Source: Microbacterium sp. LWH7-1.2
GTDB taxonomy: Bacteria; Actinomycetota; Actinomycetes; Actinomycetales; Microbacteriaceae
Reading direction: 5' to 3'
Length of the DNA: 64,000 nt
Assembly (NCBI RefSeq): GCF_038397755.1
Contig: NZ_CP151637.1
Location: 2,418,001-2,482,000, forward strand
Below the pieces are notes generated by a model that did no database searches, was not told the origin of the DNA, and saw nothing but the letters and a program-made list of their open reading frames with translations. Position numbers and translations under genes: made by a program. Positions 34,822 through 42,806 of the stretch are shown in pieces. The stretch's first letter is position 1, and the number at the start of each line of letters is the position of its first letter.

Positions 34822-36123
34822 ATGAGCACGATTGTCAGCGTCGACACCCAGGATGTTCGCTTCCCGACGTCGCTTCATCTCGACGGCTCCGACGCCATGA
34901 ACCCCGACCCCGATTACTCGGCCGCGTATGTCACGGTCCGCACCGACAGCACGGACGGTCTTGAAGGACACGCGTTCGTGTTCACGATCGGCCGCGGCAA
35001 CGACGTGCAGGTCGCCGCGATCGACGCGCTGCGCGGACACTTTGTCGGCGCCGACGTGGAGACTCTCCTGTCGGACATGGGCGGCGTGCATCGAGCGCTC
35101 ATCCGCGATTCCCAGCTGCGCTGGCTCGGGCCCGAGAAGGGCGTCATGCACATGGCGATCGGCGCGGTCGTGAACGCACTGTGGGACCTGCGCGCGAAGC
35201 GCGCCGGGCAGCCGTTGTGGCAGCACCTGGCGGGACTGAGCCCGGAGGAGATCGTCTCCCTCGTCGACTTCCGCTACCTCACCGACGCGCTGACCCCAGG
35301 GGAGGCGCTGCAGATCCTGCGGCGGGCGGAGCCGGGACGCGCCGAACGGATCGCCGACCTGACGGCCGTCGGCTACCCGGCATACACGACATCACCGGGC
35401 TGGCTCGGCTACTCGGACGAGAAGCTCGACCGGCTCTGCCGGGCTGCCGTCGCCGACGGGTTCCCGCTGATCAAACTCAAGGTCGGAGCGGACGTGGACG
35501 ACGATGTGCGCCGCCTGCGCATCGCACGCGACGCCGTGGGACCCGACTTCCCCCTCGCCATCGACGCCAACCAGCGCTGGGATGTCGCCGACGCCATCCG
35601 CTGGGTGAACACGCTGGCCGAGTTCCAGCTGGCGTGGATCGAGGAGCCCACCAGTCCCGACGACATCCTCGGTCACGCCGCCATCGCCGCAGCGGTCGCC
35701 CCGGTCCGCGTCGCGACCGGCGAGCATGCCCAGAACCGGATCATCTTCAAGCAACTGCTTCAGGCCGACGGGATGCAGGTGATGCAGATCGACGCGTCAC
35801 GTGTCGGCGGCATCAACGAGAACATCGCGAACCTGCTGCTGGCCGCGAAGTTCGACGCCCCGGTCTGCCCCCACGCCGGCGGCGTCGGCCTGTGCGAGGC
35901 GGTGCAGCACCTGTCGATGTTCGACTACGTCGCCGTGTCGGGCACCATGGACGGACGGATGATCGAATACGTCGATCACCTCCACGAACATTTCGTCACC
36001 CCCACGCGGGTCGTTGGCGGTCGATACCAGGCGCCGGTGGCACCCGGAGCCGGCACTGAGATGTGGCCTGCGTCGCTGGACGTCTACACCTGGCGCGGCG
36101 CGCACCCATCGGTGACCGTATGA
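34822..36123 (+). CDS. L-fuconate dehydratase (enolase superfamily)
   Basis: 433 residues, Mg-dependent enzyme converting L-fuconate to 2-keto-3-deoxy-L-fuconate in the non-phosphorylated fucose route. The enolase-superfamily residues are seen: the KxK base in LIKLKVG, metal ligands in [19 protein letters not shown] and ATGEHAQNR, and the second base His in [11 protein letters not shown]. The block [19 protein letters not shown] is characteristic of fuconate dehydratase among mandelate-racemase-group enzymes. It follows the fucosidase as an operon, and a broken aldose dehydrogenase follows it. Enzymes for lactone hydrolysis and for later steps are not in the window. Confidence 0.92.
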   Translation: MSTIVSVDTQDVRFPTSLHLDGSDAMNPDPDYSAAYVTVRTDSTDGLEGHAFVFTIGRGNDVQVAAIDALRGHFVGADVETLLSDMGGVHRALIRDSQLRWLGPEKGVMHMAIGAVVNALWDLRAKRAGQPLWQHLAGLSPEEIVSLVDFRYLTDALTPGEALQILRRAEPGRAERIADLTAVGYPAYTTSPGWLGYSDEKLDRLCRAAVADGFPLIKLKVGADVDDDVRRLRIARDAVGPDFPLAIDANQRWDVADAIRWVNTLAEFQLAWIEEPTSPDDILGHAAIAAAVAPVRVATGEHAQNRIIFKQLLQADGMQVMQIDASRVGGINENIANLLLAAKFDAPVCPHAGGVGLCEAVQHLSMFDYVAVSGTMDGRMIEYVDHLHEHFVTPTRVVGGRYQAPVAPGAGTEMWPASLDVYTWRGAHPSVTV

Positions 36124-36171
36124 GCGCCGCCGCGGGCGAGCAGTGGGCGCCGATGGTGGAGGTGTTCCACC

Positions 36172-36430
36172 ATGCGTGACGTGCTCCGCCGTCTCGGGCC
36201 GCTGGGGTTCGGTGTGCCGCGCGGTTCGGCAACCTCCCCGTAGAGACCGACAACAAGGCCGGCATCGCTGCCGCGGACGCGGCGTGGGGGCACGGCATCC
36301 GGTACTTCGACGCCGCCCCGCAGTTCGGACTCGGACTCTCCGAGCGGCGGCTCGGCGCCGCGCTGTCGACCCGGTCGCGTGATGAGTTCGTGGTGTAGAC
36401 GAAGGCCGGCCGGGTGCTCGAGCCATCCAG
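36172..36430 (+). pseudogene. Broken D-threo-aldose/L-fucose dehydrogenase (aldo/keto reductase family)
   Basis: The start MRDVLRRLGPLGFG and, in another frame, GIRYFDAAPQFGLGLSERRL match the N-terminal third of the aldo/keto reductases that oxidise L-fucose and D-threo-aldoses. A frameshift lies near 36215, an in-frame TAG at 36396-36398 replaces a codon just before the catalytic-lysine block TKAGRVLEP, and homology stops at about 36430, where IS-like sequence begins. The gene would supply the first oxidation of L-fucose ahead of FucD, so this step must be performed elsewhere or the pathway is lost. Confidence 0.85.
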
Positions 36431-36600
36431 ACCGACTACCGTCCGGGTGACCCCGACGATGTTGGTTTGTGGTGCCGTGCGTAATCACAGATAGAGCCGG
36501 GAAGTGTCACCACCAAACACCACCGGAACCTCACCGATGTCTTGACCCCGAAATGTCGCCGATGTCCTGAGACATGACACCGCCACTTGGGCCAGATGAA
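36431..36600 (-). mobile_element. Possible end fragment of an IS481-type insertion sequence
   Basis: On the minus strand the text runs TGTCATGTCTCAGGACATCG, then two further GACAT blocks and ends near the broken reductase. Two related copies of GATGTC-TGA-ACAT-like words lie within 60 bp. Such TGT-leading, ACATCG-rich ends are common in IS481-family elements of actinobacteria. There is no transposase and no second end, so this is at most a scar. It coincides with the point where the aldo/keto reductase homology stops. Confidence 0.35.
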
Positions 36601-36746
36601 CGTCCCTCTCGGACGGTTTGGATCTGCCCATTCTTCGTTCCGTGGCGCAGCGGCCCCTCCTCGACCGAGACGGAGACTCACTCATTCGGGTGAACTTCGC
36701 CGGCGCGAAGCGAGAGGGGCAGTCCGTTGCATGAGAGGATCCGATC

Positions 36747-37379
36747 ATGCGTCGACCCGGGCCTGCCCGCGCGGCCGCGAGCATGGTGATCGCTGCGGCC
36801 CTCGCTTTGACAGCCACCGCCTGTGCGACGGGTGCCGACGACTCGCCGGCTCCCGCCGATCCTTCGCTCATCGCCGAGAGCGCGAGCAGCTGGGCAATCG
36901 CGCCCGAACTCGTCTTCACTACCGTGGTCGTCGGGTACGACCTCGCGCCGCAGTCGGTCGGACCCAGCAACTCGGAGGGGATGTCGGCGACGTGGGTTGA
37001 CTCGAGCACAAGCGCGATGCTCACCATCCGCACCGATCGCGGGGAGTTCACGCCCGCGATCTGTGCGGCGACACCGCTGGAGGAGGCGGTCGACGCGGCG
37101 GTGACATGTGCCGAAGCGGACGGCGTGTGGCATCGATCAGCAGGGGACGTCCACGAGTACGTCGCGGTCCGCGGCGACGCTCTCATCCGAGTGAGCGGCG
37201 TGGGCGCACCGCCCGCAGACCTGCTGGCGGCGGCGCAGGCGGTTCATGTCCCGTCGACGACTGAACTCGCGATGCTCTTCTCCGATGCGCCGGCACATCC
37301 CACGGCGCCGGTCGAGCGCGGCGATCTGCCCGAGAATGGCGACGGTGCGCCGATCGACCCGACCGGACCGGGCGGCTGA
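36747..37379 (+). CDS. Predicted lipoprotein of unknown function
   Basis: 210 residues. A signal sequence (MRRPGPARAAASMVIAAALA) ends in TATAC, a lipobox with the cysteine at about residue 26, so it is probably anchored outside the membrane. The mature protein has the pattern LVFTTVVVGYDLAPQSVG, a two-cysteine segment (ICAATPLEEAVDAAVTCAEA) and an acidic, proline-rich C-terminus (PIDPTGPGG). No family was recognised. The ATG has GAGAGGA upstream. It is followed on the same strand by a DUF4232 protein, another envelope protein. Confidence 0.7.
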   Translation: MRRPGPARAAASMVIAAALALTATACATGADDSPAPADPSLIAESASSWAIAPELVFTTVVVGYDLAPQSVGPSNSEGMSATWVDSSTSAMLTIRTDRGEFTPAICAATPLEEAVDAAVTCAEADGVWHRSAGDVHEYVAVRGDALIRVSGVGAPPADLLAAAQAVHVPSTTELAMLFSDAPAHPTAPVERGDLPENGDGAPIDPTGPGG

Positions 37380-37523
37380 AACCCGGCCCCGACGACACAC
37401 GCGTCGCCCGGTTCCCGCCCGCCCCTGCCGATCCCGAGGCGGCGCGACAGCTTCTGCCGCTGCCTGCGCCCAGTACACTCGCCCGGGTCCGCTGGTTCGC
37501 TGGCACCCATCAGAGGAGAAGGA

Positions 37524-38681
37524 ATGCGTCGTGGCCTGATCGGTGGCGCTGTGCTCGCCGTCTTGTGGTTCGCGTTCGGTTGGACGCCGTTCGTGCTCCA
37601 AGGTGCGGGCGGGAGTCTGGCGACCCTGGCTCAGCTCATACCGTCGCCGATGCGGTACGGCATGTTCGGACTGCCGGCACCGTGGGTGGTCCTCGTGCAG
37701 GTGCTGACGGCAGCCGTACTGGTCGCGGCGTTTGCGGTACTCGCCATGTCGCTCGCACCTCGCGGGCGCTTCACGTTCGCGGCAGGCTGGCTGGCCGCGG
37801 TTCTCAGCGCGTTCCTGATCGGCGCGAGCCTCGATCTCGGGAACCTCTTCGTCTGGATCGGACGATTCGGGGTCCGAGGCGCACTCGGCACCATGGGCGC
37901 CGCGCCCCTCACGGTGTGGTGGGCGGTCCTCGTTGGATGGATCCCGTCTCTGGTGACGATGAGCCTGCAGCGCGGACACGCGGTCGAGACGGAAGCGGGC
38001 GCGGGGACGGATGCCGCACCCGCTCGCCGCTCCCGAGTCTCGACGTCCGTCGTTGCGGCGGCGTTGGTCGCCGCAGTCGCGGTGATCGCGCTGCCCGTCG
38101 CCGCGCAGGCCGGCAGCGCAGCCGCACAGGAGCAGCTGCGCCAGGAACAGGCTGACGCCCAAGCCGGCGCGGACCCGGACGGCGCCGCACTCGCCGATCC
38201 CGCCGCATCCGGAGCCCCCGTACCGTCTGCCGCACCCACAAGCATCGAAGCTGCCGACGGCGCCTGCACGGCCGAGAAAACGACGATCCTGGCCCCGGCT
38301 GCAGATGCCGCGACCGGTCACCGCGGACAGGCGCTGCAGCTGGTGAACACCTCCGACGCCCCGTGCGTCGTCAACGGGTATCCGGACGTCGCCTACGGCG
38401 ACCAGAACGGCCACCTCCTGGAGGTGACGGTCGAGCGCGGCCACTCATTCATGGCCGAAGACCCCGGCCCGGAGCCGATCACCCTCCAGCCCGGTGAGGC
38501 CGTGTTCGCCGTCATCGGGTGGGATGCCAACTCGGTCCACGGACAGTTGGCCGCCCGCAGCCTCTGGGTCGCGGCATACCCCGGTGCGGCCCGGCTCACC
38601 TGGGAAGTCTCGATGGACATCATCCCTGGCACGACGGTGCATGTCACGGCATGGCAGGTTCGCAATCCCGCCGCCGGCTGA
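37524..38681 (+). CDS. DUF4232 membrane protein
   Basis: 385 residues. The N-terminal half has four or five transmembrane segments (about 5-25, 52-75, 85-105, 125-145, 180-200). A flexible Ala/Asp/Pro-rich linker (about 205-245) leads to an extracytoplasmic DUF4232 domain (about 250-385) with two cysteines (DGACTAEKTTIL and DAPCVVNGYPDVAYGD) likely to form a disulfide, plus ITLQPGEAVFAVIGW. The function of DUF4232 is unknown; it occurs widely in actinobacterial envelope proteins. The ATG follows AGGAGAAGG. It lies with the lipoprotein gene between two sugar loci and has no obvious link to either. Confidence 0.75.
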   Translation: MRRGLIGGAVLAVLWFAFGWTPFVLQGAGGSLATLAQLIPSPMRYGMFGLPAPWVVLVQVLTAAVLVAAFAVLAMSLAPRGRFTFAAGWLAAVLSAFLIGASLDLGNLFVWIGRFGVRGALGTMGAAPLTVWWAVLVGWIPSLVTMSLQRGHAVETEAGAGTDAAPARRSRVSTSVVAAALVAAVAVIALPVAAQAGSAAAQEQLRQEQADAQAGADPDGAALADPAASGAPVPSAAPTSIEAADGACTAEKTTILAPAADAATGHRGQALQLVNTSDAPCVVNGYPDVAYGDQNGHLLEVTVERGHSFMAEDPGPEPITLQPGEAVFAVIGWDANSVHGQLAARSLWVAAYPGAARLTWEVSMDIIPGTTVHVTAWQVRNPAAG

Positions 38682-38821
38682 CGCGTCGCGTCCGCCCGCC
38701 ACGTGGCAGTGCGCGAGCTTCTCGTCGCGTGGACCCAGCTCGGGTTCGGACACATTCCCTTCCTTTTCGATGACTGCACGAGCACACGTCGTGTGAGCGA
38801 CGCTGGGAGCGCAATCGACCA

Positions 38822-38850
38822 TTGCCCCGGCACTGCATGTTGGGTATCGT
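38822..38850 (+). promoter_or_regulatory. Promoter of the alginate-lyase-domain gene
   Basis: TTGCCC (38822-38827), a 17-bp spacer and TATCGT (38845-38850). The 14-bp LacI-type operator starts 7 bp later, at the expected transcription start. A hairpin (GCCGGGTT at 38900-38907 with AACCCGGC at 38913-38920) lies in the roughly 110-nt leader. Confidence 0.5.
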
Positions 38851-38856
38851 GCGTTT

Positions 38857-38870
38857 GGATAACGATTGCC
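38857..38870 (+). promoter_or_regulatory. LacI-type operator A (GGATAACGATTGCC)
   Basis: GGATAACGATTGCC has the central CG of LacI operators and recurs with small changes at 42599, 42718, 51318, 51523 and 52631. Here it covers the expected start of transcription. A looser copy (GGCAATCGTTCCATCC, with two extra bases) lies at 38922-38937. Confidence 0.7.
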
Positions 38871-38968
38871 TTGATGCGATCCATCGTGTTTCTTCATCAG
38901 CCGGGTTGTCCAAACCCGGCCGGCAATCGTTCCATCCCGTGGCCCCCTCAACGAAGAAGGTGCTGATC

Positions 38969-41900
38969 ATGAGTCAATTGCAAGCAGCCTCTCGGAGCTC
39001 CGCGCTCCGAAGAGTGCTCACCCTCGGGACCGCGGCAGGCGTCGCGCTGAGTCTCCTGAACTCCGTGCCGGCCGGCGCCGCGAGCGATCCGGCGGGAGCG
39101 GGCACCTGTGAGGTGCAGTTCCACCCGACCGAGAGCGAGGCGGGCTTCACCCATCCCGGTATCGGGCTCACGGAGCCCATCCTCCAGAACGTCCGCACGC
39201 AGCTCGCGGCCGGAGCCGAGCCGTGGGCATCGGGCTTCGAGGCGCTCAAGCGCTCGAGCGCGGCGGCTGAGTCCGTAAGGCCTTCCAACGCCGCCGGCAA
39301 CGACCCGACCAAGCCGAGCCGGACCGTCTTCGACGCGGGCACCCGAGGGATGTTCGAAGCCGACGGCCTGAAGGCGTACACCCAGGCCGTCCTGCATGTG
39401 CTCACGGGGAAGGCTGTCCATCGGGCGAATGCCCTGGCCATCATCCGCAACTGGGGACAGATGGATCCGACCAGGTTCTCGTACTACGTCGATTCGCACA
39501 TCCACAACGGCATGCCGCTCTTCCGGATGGCCTCTGCCGCCGAGCTGCTGCGGTACACCACTTGCGGCGACCCCGCTCTCGTGCTGACCGACGCGGACGC
39601 AGATGCCTTCAGCACGAACCTGATCCGCCCCGCGATTGCGACGTTCATGTCTTCGCCGGACCGCTTCATGAACCAGCACAACTATCCGCTGCTGGGCTCC
39701 ATGGCCGGATCGATCTTCATGGACGACAAAGACCTCTACGGCGAGAAGGTCGAGTGGTTCACCGTCAACGAGTCGGCCAAGGACGAGGGTTTCAACGGCT
39801 CGGTCGCACGGCTCGCCCGATGGGTCAACCGGAACGACAAGACCGGTGAGGCGATCGACGACCCGCACGTGCAGCTGACCGAGATGGGACGTGACCAGGC
39901 GCATGGCGGCGGCAACCTCACGAACTTCGCAGCCCTTTCGCGGATGATGCTCGCGCAGGGCACCGGGGTCGATCCCGTGCACGGCACGGTCTCGACTGCG
40001 GAAGACGCGGTCGGGCCGTACGAGTTCCTGGACGATCGCATTCTGCACGCGGCTGACTATTTCTGGCAGTTCATGTCAGGCCGCGACCCCGAGTGGACCC
40101 CGATCGCCTACGCGATCTCACCGGACGGCACGATCCGTGACACCTACGACCACATCGCAGACGGCTACCGCGGACGCTACGCCACCGCGAGCTTCTGGGA
40201 GATCTACTACTACTACACGTATGTGCGCGGTCAGAACGTCGCGGAACTCGCTCCCTTCTTCGCCGAGGCGTATTCCCAGCGCCCGACCCCGGTGCAGATC
40301 GGCTGGGACGGCCGCGACGGCGGCGGCGACTCCTGGATGTTCGCACCCGCCGAGGCGATCGGCGAGGTAGCGACGACGCCGAACTCCGATCCGGACATCC
40401 TCGAGGTCGAGCACCGCTACACCCACCTCGCAGGCGACGTCACGCGGGAAGACGGCTTCGTTCGCATGGGAGAGGGCTCGAAGATCGCCTATCTCAGCGG
40501 CGCCACCGCCAAACCCGAGCAAGCCCTCCGCGTCCGCACCGAGGGGAACGCCGTGATCCACCTCGGCGGCGTGAGTCATGACGACACCGTCCGGCGCGAC
40601 ACGTCGATCGTGGTTCCGGGCACGGCGGGCCAGTGGCGTTACGTCACGGTCCGACGCGCGATGGACAACATCCTCTTCATCGAGACCGAGGGGGCGACCG
40701 TCGACATCGACCACATCCACGCCGACGCCGAGGCCGATCTCGACGGCCCCGTCTTCCCCGAAGACGCGAGCGATCGAGTCGTCGGCTGGAAGGGAGCGGC
40801 GATGAGCCTGGATCTGTCGGCGACCGCTACCGAGGCCACGAGCTACACCGTGAACGGGCTGCCCGACGGCGCAGCGTTCGACGCGCAGTCCGGTGCACTG
40901 ACATGGACGCCCGGTCGGACCGGTTCCTCGACGATGACCGTGGCCGCCGACGACGGCACGAGCGTCGCCGCCCGACAGGTCACGCTCGAGGTCGCGCAGA
41001 ATCGTGCGGCCGCGATCGAGATCGCTCGGAAAGGCTTCGACGAGAATGCCGGGTACGAGTCCGCGACGGCGGCGACGTACGCGGACGCGGACGCGCGTGC
41101 CCGCGAACTCCGTCGCGACGGATCGGACGCCGAGTACCTTCAGTCGCTGGCCGATGTCGTCGCAGCGGTGGGTGGGCTGCGCCTGACATCTCCGAAGACT
41201 GAACTGGACGGCAGCCTGGACTACCCCGGGCTCGTCGCCTCCTCGACGGCGGGGGATCGCACCGCGCTGCTGGTCGACGGTGACAACCAGACCGGAACCG
41301 TGTACCCGCAGGCGGTGAACATGGCTCATGTCCTCGACTTCGGGGCCGACTTCCGGGTATCGGCCAGTGGGTTCGGATTCCAGAGCAACATCTTCGCGGA
41401 CCGGCTCGCCAATTCGGCGGTGTTCGGCTCCAATGACGGTGCGAACTGGACACGACTGACTCCTGGCGCCACGGCGTTCACCCAGGACTTCAACACGCTG
41501 GACGTCGATCCGGCGTTGCAGGAAGACCAGTTCCGGTATCTGAAGGTCCAGATGCTCGAACAACTTCCCGACGTCCTCTACGGGATCATCCGCGGGGTGT
41601 TCGAGATGACCGAGTTCCGCATCTACGGCGAGCGACACGAGATCGGCAACCAGATCGATTCGGCCGTCGTCACCTCCCCCGACGCTGTTGCCAGGAAGGT
41701 GTCGGTGGGTGACACCGTGAACGTCACCGTGACGACGAAGCAGCCGGTCGAGGGCGTCACCGTCAACGTGATGGGCGTCGAGAAGACCGCCGCCTCCGAG
41801 GACGGCGTCACCTGGCTGGCCCCTGTCGTCCTCGACGGCGTCGCAACCGGTCCGGTCACCCTCGCCGTCGACTACACAGACGACGGCGTCGCCGGACCAA

Positions 41901-42388
41901 CCCTGCACGGCGTCACCGATGGAAAGAGCCTGTTCGTCGGCGGCGCCCGGGATCAGCGGATCGATGTCGCGAGCGTGGGCGCGGTGGTCGCCTCCGACAA
42001 GCAGTGGCCGGGCAACGCCCTGCCTGCCGACGAGGTGGGCTACCTGCTGTTCGACGGCGACGCCAGCACGGCGGGCGACCTCATCATGGGTGAGGGCGCG
42101 TATTACACGGTGGACTTCGGCTCCGAGAAGTCGCTGCGACTCCGAGAGGTGTTCTTCCTTCCGCGTGAAGGCAGCAACGCCGCTCGAGCGAACGGAGTCC
42201 TCGTGCAGGGATCGCATGACGGCCAGACCTGGTCCGACCTGACTGCGCCGCTCGCGGGCAGCGCATCAGGCGTATGGATGCAGCGTGCTGTCACCGACGA
42301 CGCGTCGTATCGCTACTTCCGGATCTGGAATCCGGTCCGCTGGCACGGCAATATGGCGGAGGTGCAGTTCTTCGGCGACTTCCAGTGA
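38969..42388 (+). CDS. Secreted multidomain protein with alginate-lyase-like catalytic domain
   Basis: 1,139 residues. A signal peptide (about 1-37, with LTLGTAAGVALSLLN, cut after PAGA) leads to an (alpha/alpha) toroid of the alginate-lyase Pfam type at about 50-400, marked by YYVDSHIHNGMPLFRMASA, NQHNYPLLGSMAGSIFMDD and HVQLTEMGRDQAHGGGNLTN. A putative Ig domain follows (about 610-685, YTVNGLPDGAAFDAQSGALT), a helical FIVAR-like spacer (about 690-745), a first discoidin-like module (750-880), an Ig-like strand region, and a second discoidin-like module (about 990-1139). The latter are carbohydrate binders. It probably starts extracellular breakdown of the glycan whose fragments enter through the next importer. 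Real substrate unknown; alginate is not implied. GAAGG precedes the ATG. Confidence 0.82.
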   Translation: MSQLQAASRSSALRRVLTLGTAAGVALSLLNSVPAGAASDPAGAGTCEVQFHPTESEAGFTHPGIGLTEPILQNVRTQLAAGAEPWASGFEALKRSSAAAESVRPSNAAGNDPTKPSRTVFDAGTRGMFEADGLKAYTQAVLHVLTGKAVHRANALAIIRNWGQMDPTRFSYYVDSHIHNGMPLFRMASAAELLRYTTCGDPALVLTDADADAFSTNLIRPAIATFMSSPDRFMNQHNYPLLGSMAGSIFMDDKDLYGEKVEWFTVNESAKDEGFNGSVARLARWVNRNDKTGEAIDDPHVQLTEMGRDQAHGGGNLTNFAALSRMMLAQGTGVDPVHGTVSTAEDAVGPYEFLDDRILHAADYFWQFMSGRDPEWTPIAYAISPDGTIRDTYDHIADGYRGRYATASFWEIYYYYTYVRGQNVAELAPFFAEAYSQRPTPVQIGWDGRDGGGDSWMFAPAEAIGEVATTPNSDPDILEVEHRYTHLAGDVTREDGFVRMGEGSKIAYLSGATAKPEQALRVRTEGNAVIHLGGVSHDDTVRRDTSIVVPGTAGQWRYVTVRRAMDNILFIETEGATVDIDHIHADAEADLDGPVFPEDASDRVVGWKGAAMSLDLSATATEATSYTVNGLPDGAAFDAQSGALTWTPGRTGSSTMTVAADDGTSVAARQVTLEVAQNRAAAIEIARKGFDENAGYESATAATYADADARARELRRDGSDAEYLQSLADVVAAVGGLRLTSPKTELDGSLDYPGLVASSTAGDRTALLVDGDNQTGTVYPQAVNMAHVLDFGADFRVSASGFGFQSNIFADRLANSAVFGSNDGANWTRLTPGATAFTQDFNTLDVDPALQEDQFRYLKVQMLEQLPDVLYGIIRGVFEMTEFRIYGERHEIGNQIDSAVVTSPDAVARKVSVGDTVNVTVTTKQPVEGVTVNVMGVEKTAASEDGVTWLAPVVLDGVATGPVTLAVDYTDDGVAGPTLHGVTDGKSLFVGGARDQRIDVASVGAVVASDKQWPGNALPADEVGYLLFDGDASTAGDLIMGEGAYYTVDFGSEKSLRLREVFFLPREGSNAARANGVLVQGSHDGQTWSDLTAPLAGSASGVWMQRAVTDDASYRYFRIWNPVRWHGNMAEVQFFGDFQ

Positions 42389-42457
42389 CCCGGCGCTGAG
42401 CCGGGCGGCCGATGAGCCGTCGAGAGGGGTTCCGTCGGCGCGCAGCCCCCTCCTCGC

Positions 42458-42600
42458 CTAACCGGCGACGAGGCTGACGTGGTCGAAGTCGGCGTGCCAT
42501 CCCTCGCCGTCCAGGTCTTCCGCGCGGATTCCGGCGAACGTTCCGGTGAATCGGGCGACCAGCGAATAGTCCGAGTCACGATCCCTTGCGCCAATGATGG
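42458..42600 (-). pseudogene. C-terminal fragment of a GH43-type glycosidase
   Basis: On the minus strand one frame reads SDYSLVARFTGTFAGIRAED and then GEGWHADFDHVSLVAG before a TAG. This resembles the C-terminal beta-sandwich end of GH43 xylosidase/arabinofuranosidase proteins (the typical ADFDHF ending). The upstream part is gone at about 42600, where the operator and promoter of the importer begin. There is no start codon and no catalytic part. Confidence 0.6.
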
Positions 42601-42612
42601 ATAGCGATTGCC
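42599..42612 (+). promoter_or_regulatory. LacI-type operator B1 (GGATAGCGATTGCC)
   Basis: GGATAGCGATTGCC differs from operator A by one base. It lies 119 bp upstream of operator B2 at the same promoter, a spacing that could allow looping. Confidence 0.68.
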
Positions 42613-42686
42613 GTTAATCGTGCACTTTTCGCGCGCTCTAGCCCAATGATCCATCCGCCTATCTCCCACTCGATATCAACGTCACA

Positions 42687-42716
42687 TTGACATGGGCAGC
42701 GGAGCGCAATCATACT
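42687..42716 (+). promoter_or_regulatory. Promoter of the second ABC importer operon
   Basis: A consensus TTGACA at 42687-42692, an 18-bp spacer and CATACT at 42711-42716. Operator B2 starts 2 bp after the -10, so a bound repressor would block initiation. Confidence 0.65.
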
Positions 42717-42717
42717 T

Positions 42718-42731
42718 GGATGACGTTATCC
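42718..42731 (+). promoter_or_regulatory. LacI-type operator B2 (GGATGACGTTATCC)
   Basis: GGATGACGTTATCC is the most symmetrical copy of the 14-bp element apart from the one at 51318: GGAT and ATCC arms around a central CG. It overlaps the predicted transcription start of the importer operon. Confidence 0.7.
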
Positions 42732-42806
42732 GTCCGATGCTCGGTGGGCCGATGACATCCCTGCAGCAATCCGCACATCGTGGGTGTGCGTCACGAAGGA
42801 GTGAAC

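Noticed and set aside
36172-36430. Reading the aldo/keto reductase start as an intact short gene
   Set aside because: The frame stops after about 20 codons, and the homologous continuation is in another frame with an internal TAG.
36436-36681. An 81-codon minus-strand frame with text such as SGHRRHFGVKTSVRFRW
   Set aside because: It lies in the IS-like scar and reads as translated insertion-sequence flank rather than a gene.
40118-42217. A 699-codon minus-strand frame within the alginate-lyase-domain gene
   Set aside because: The plus-strand gene has a signal peptide and clear domains; the antisense frame has none.
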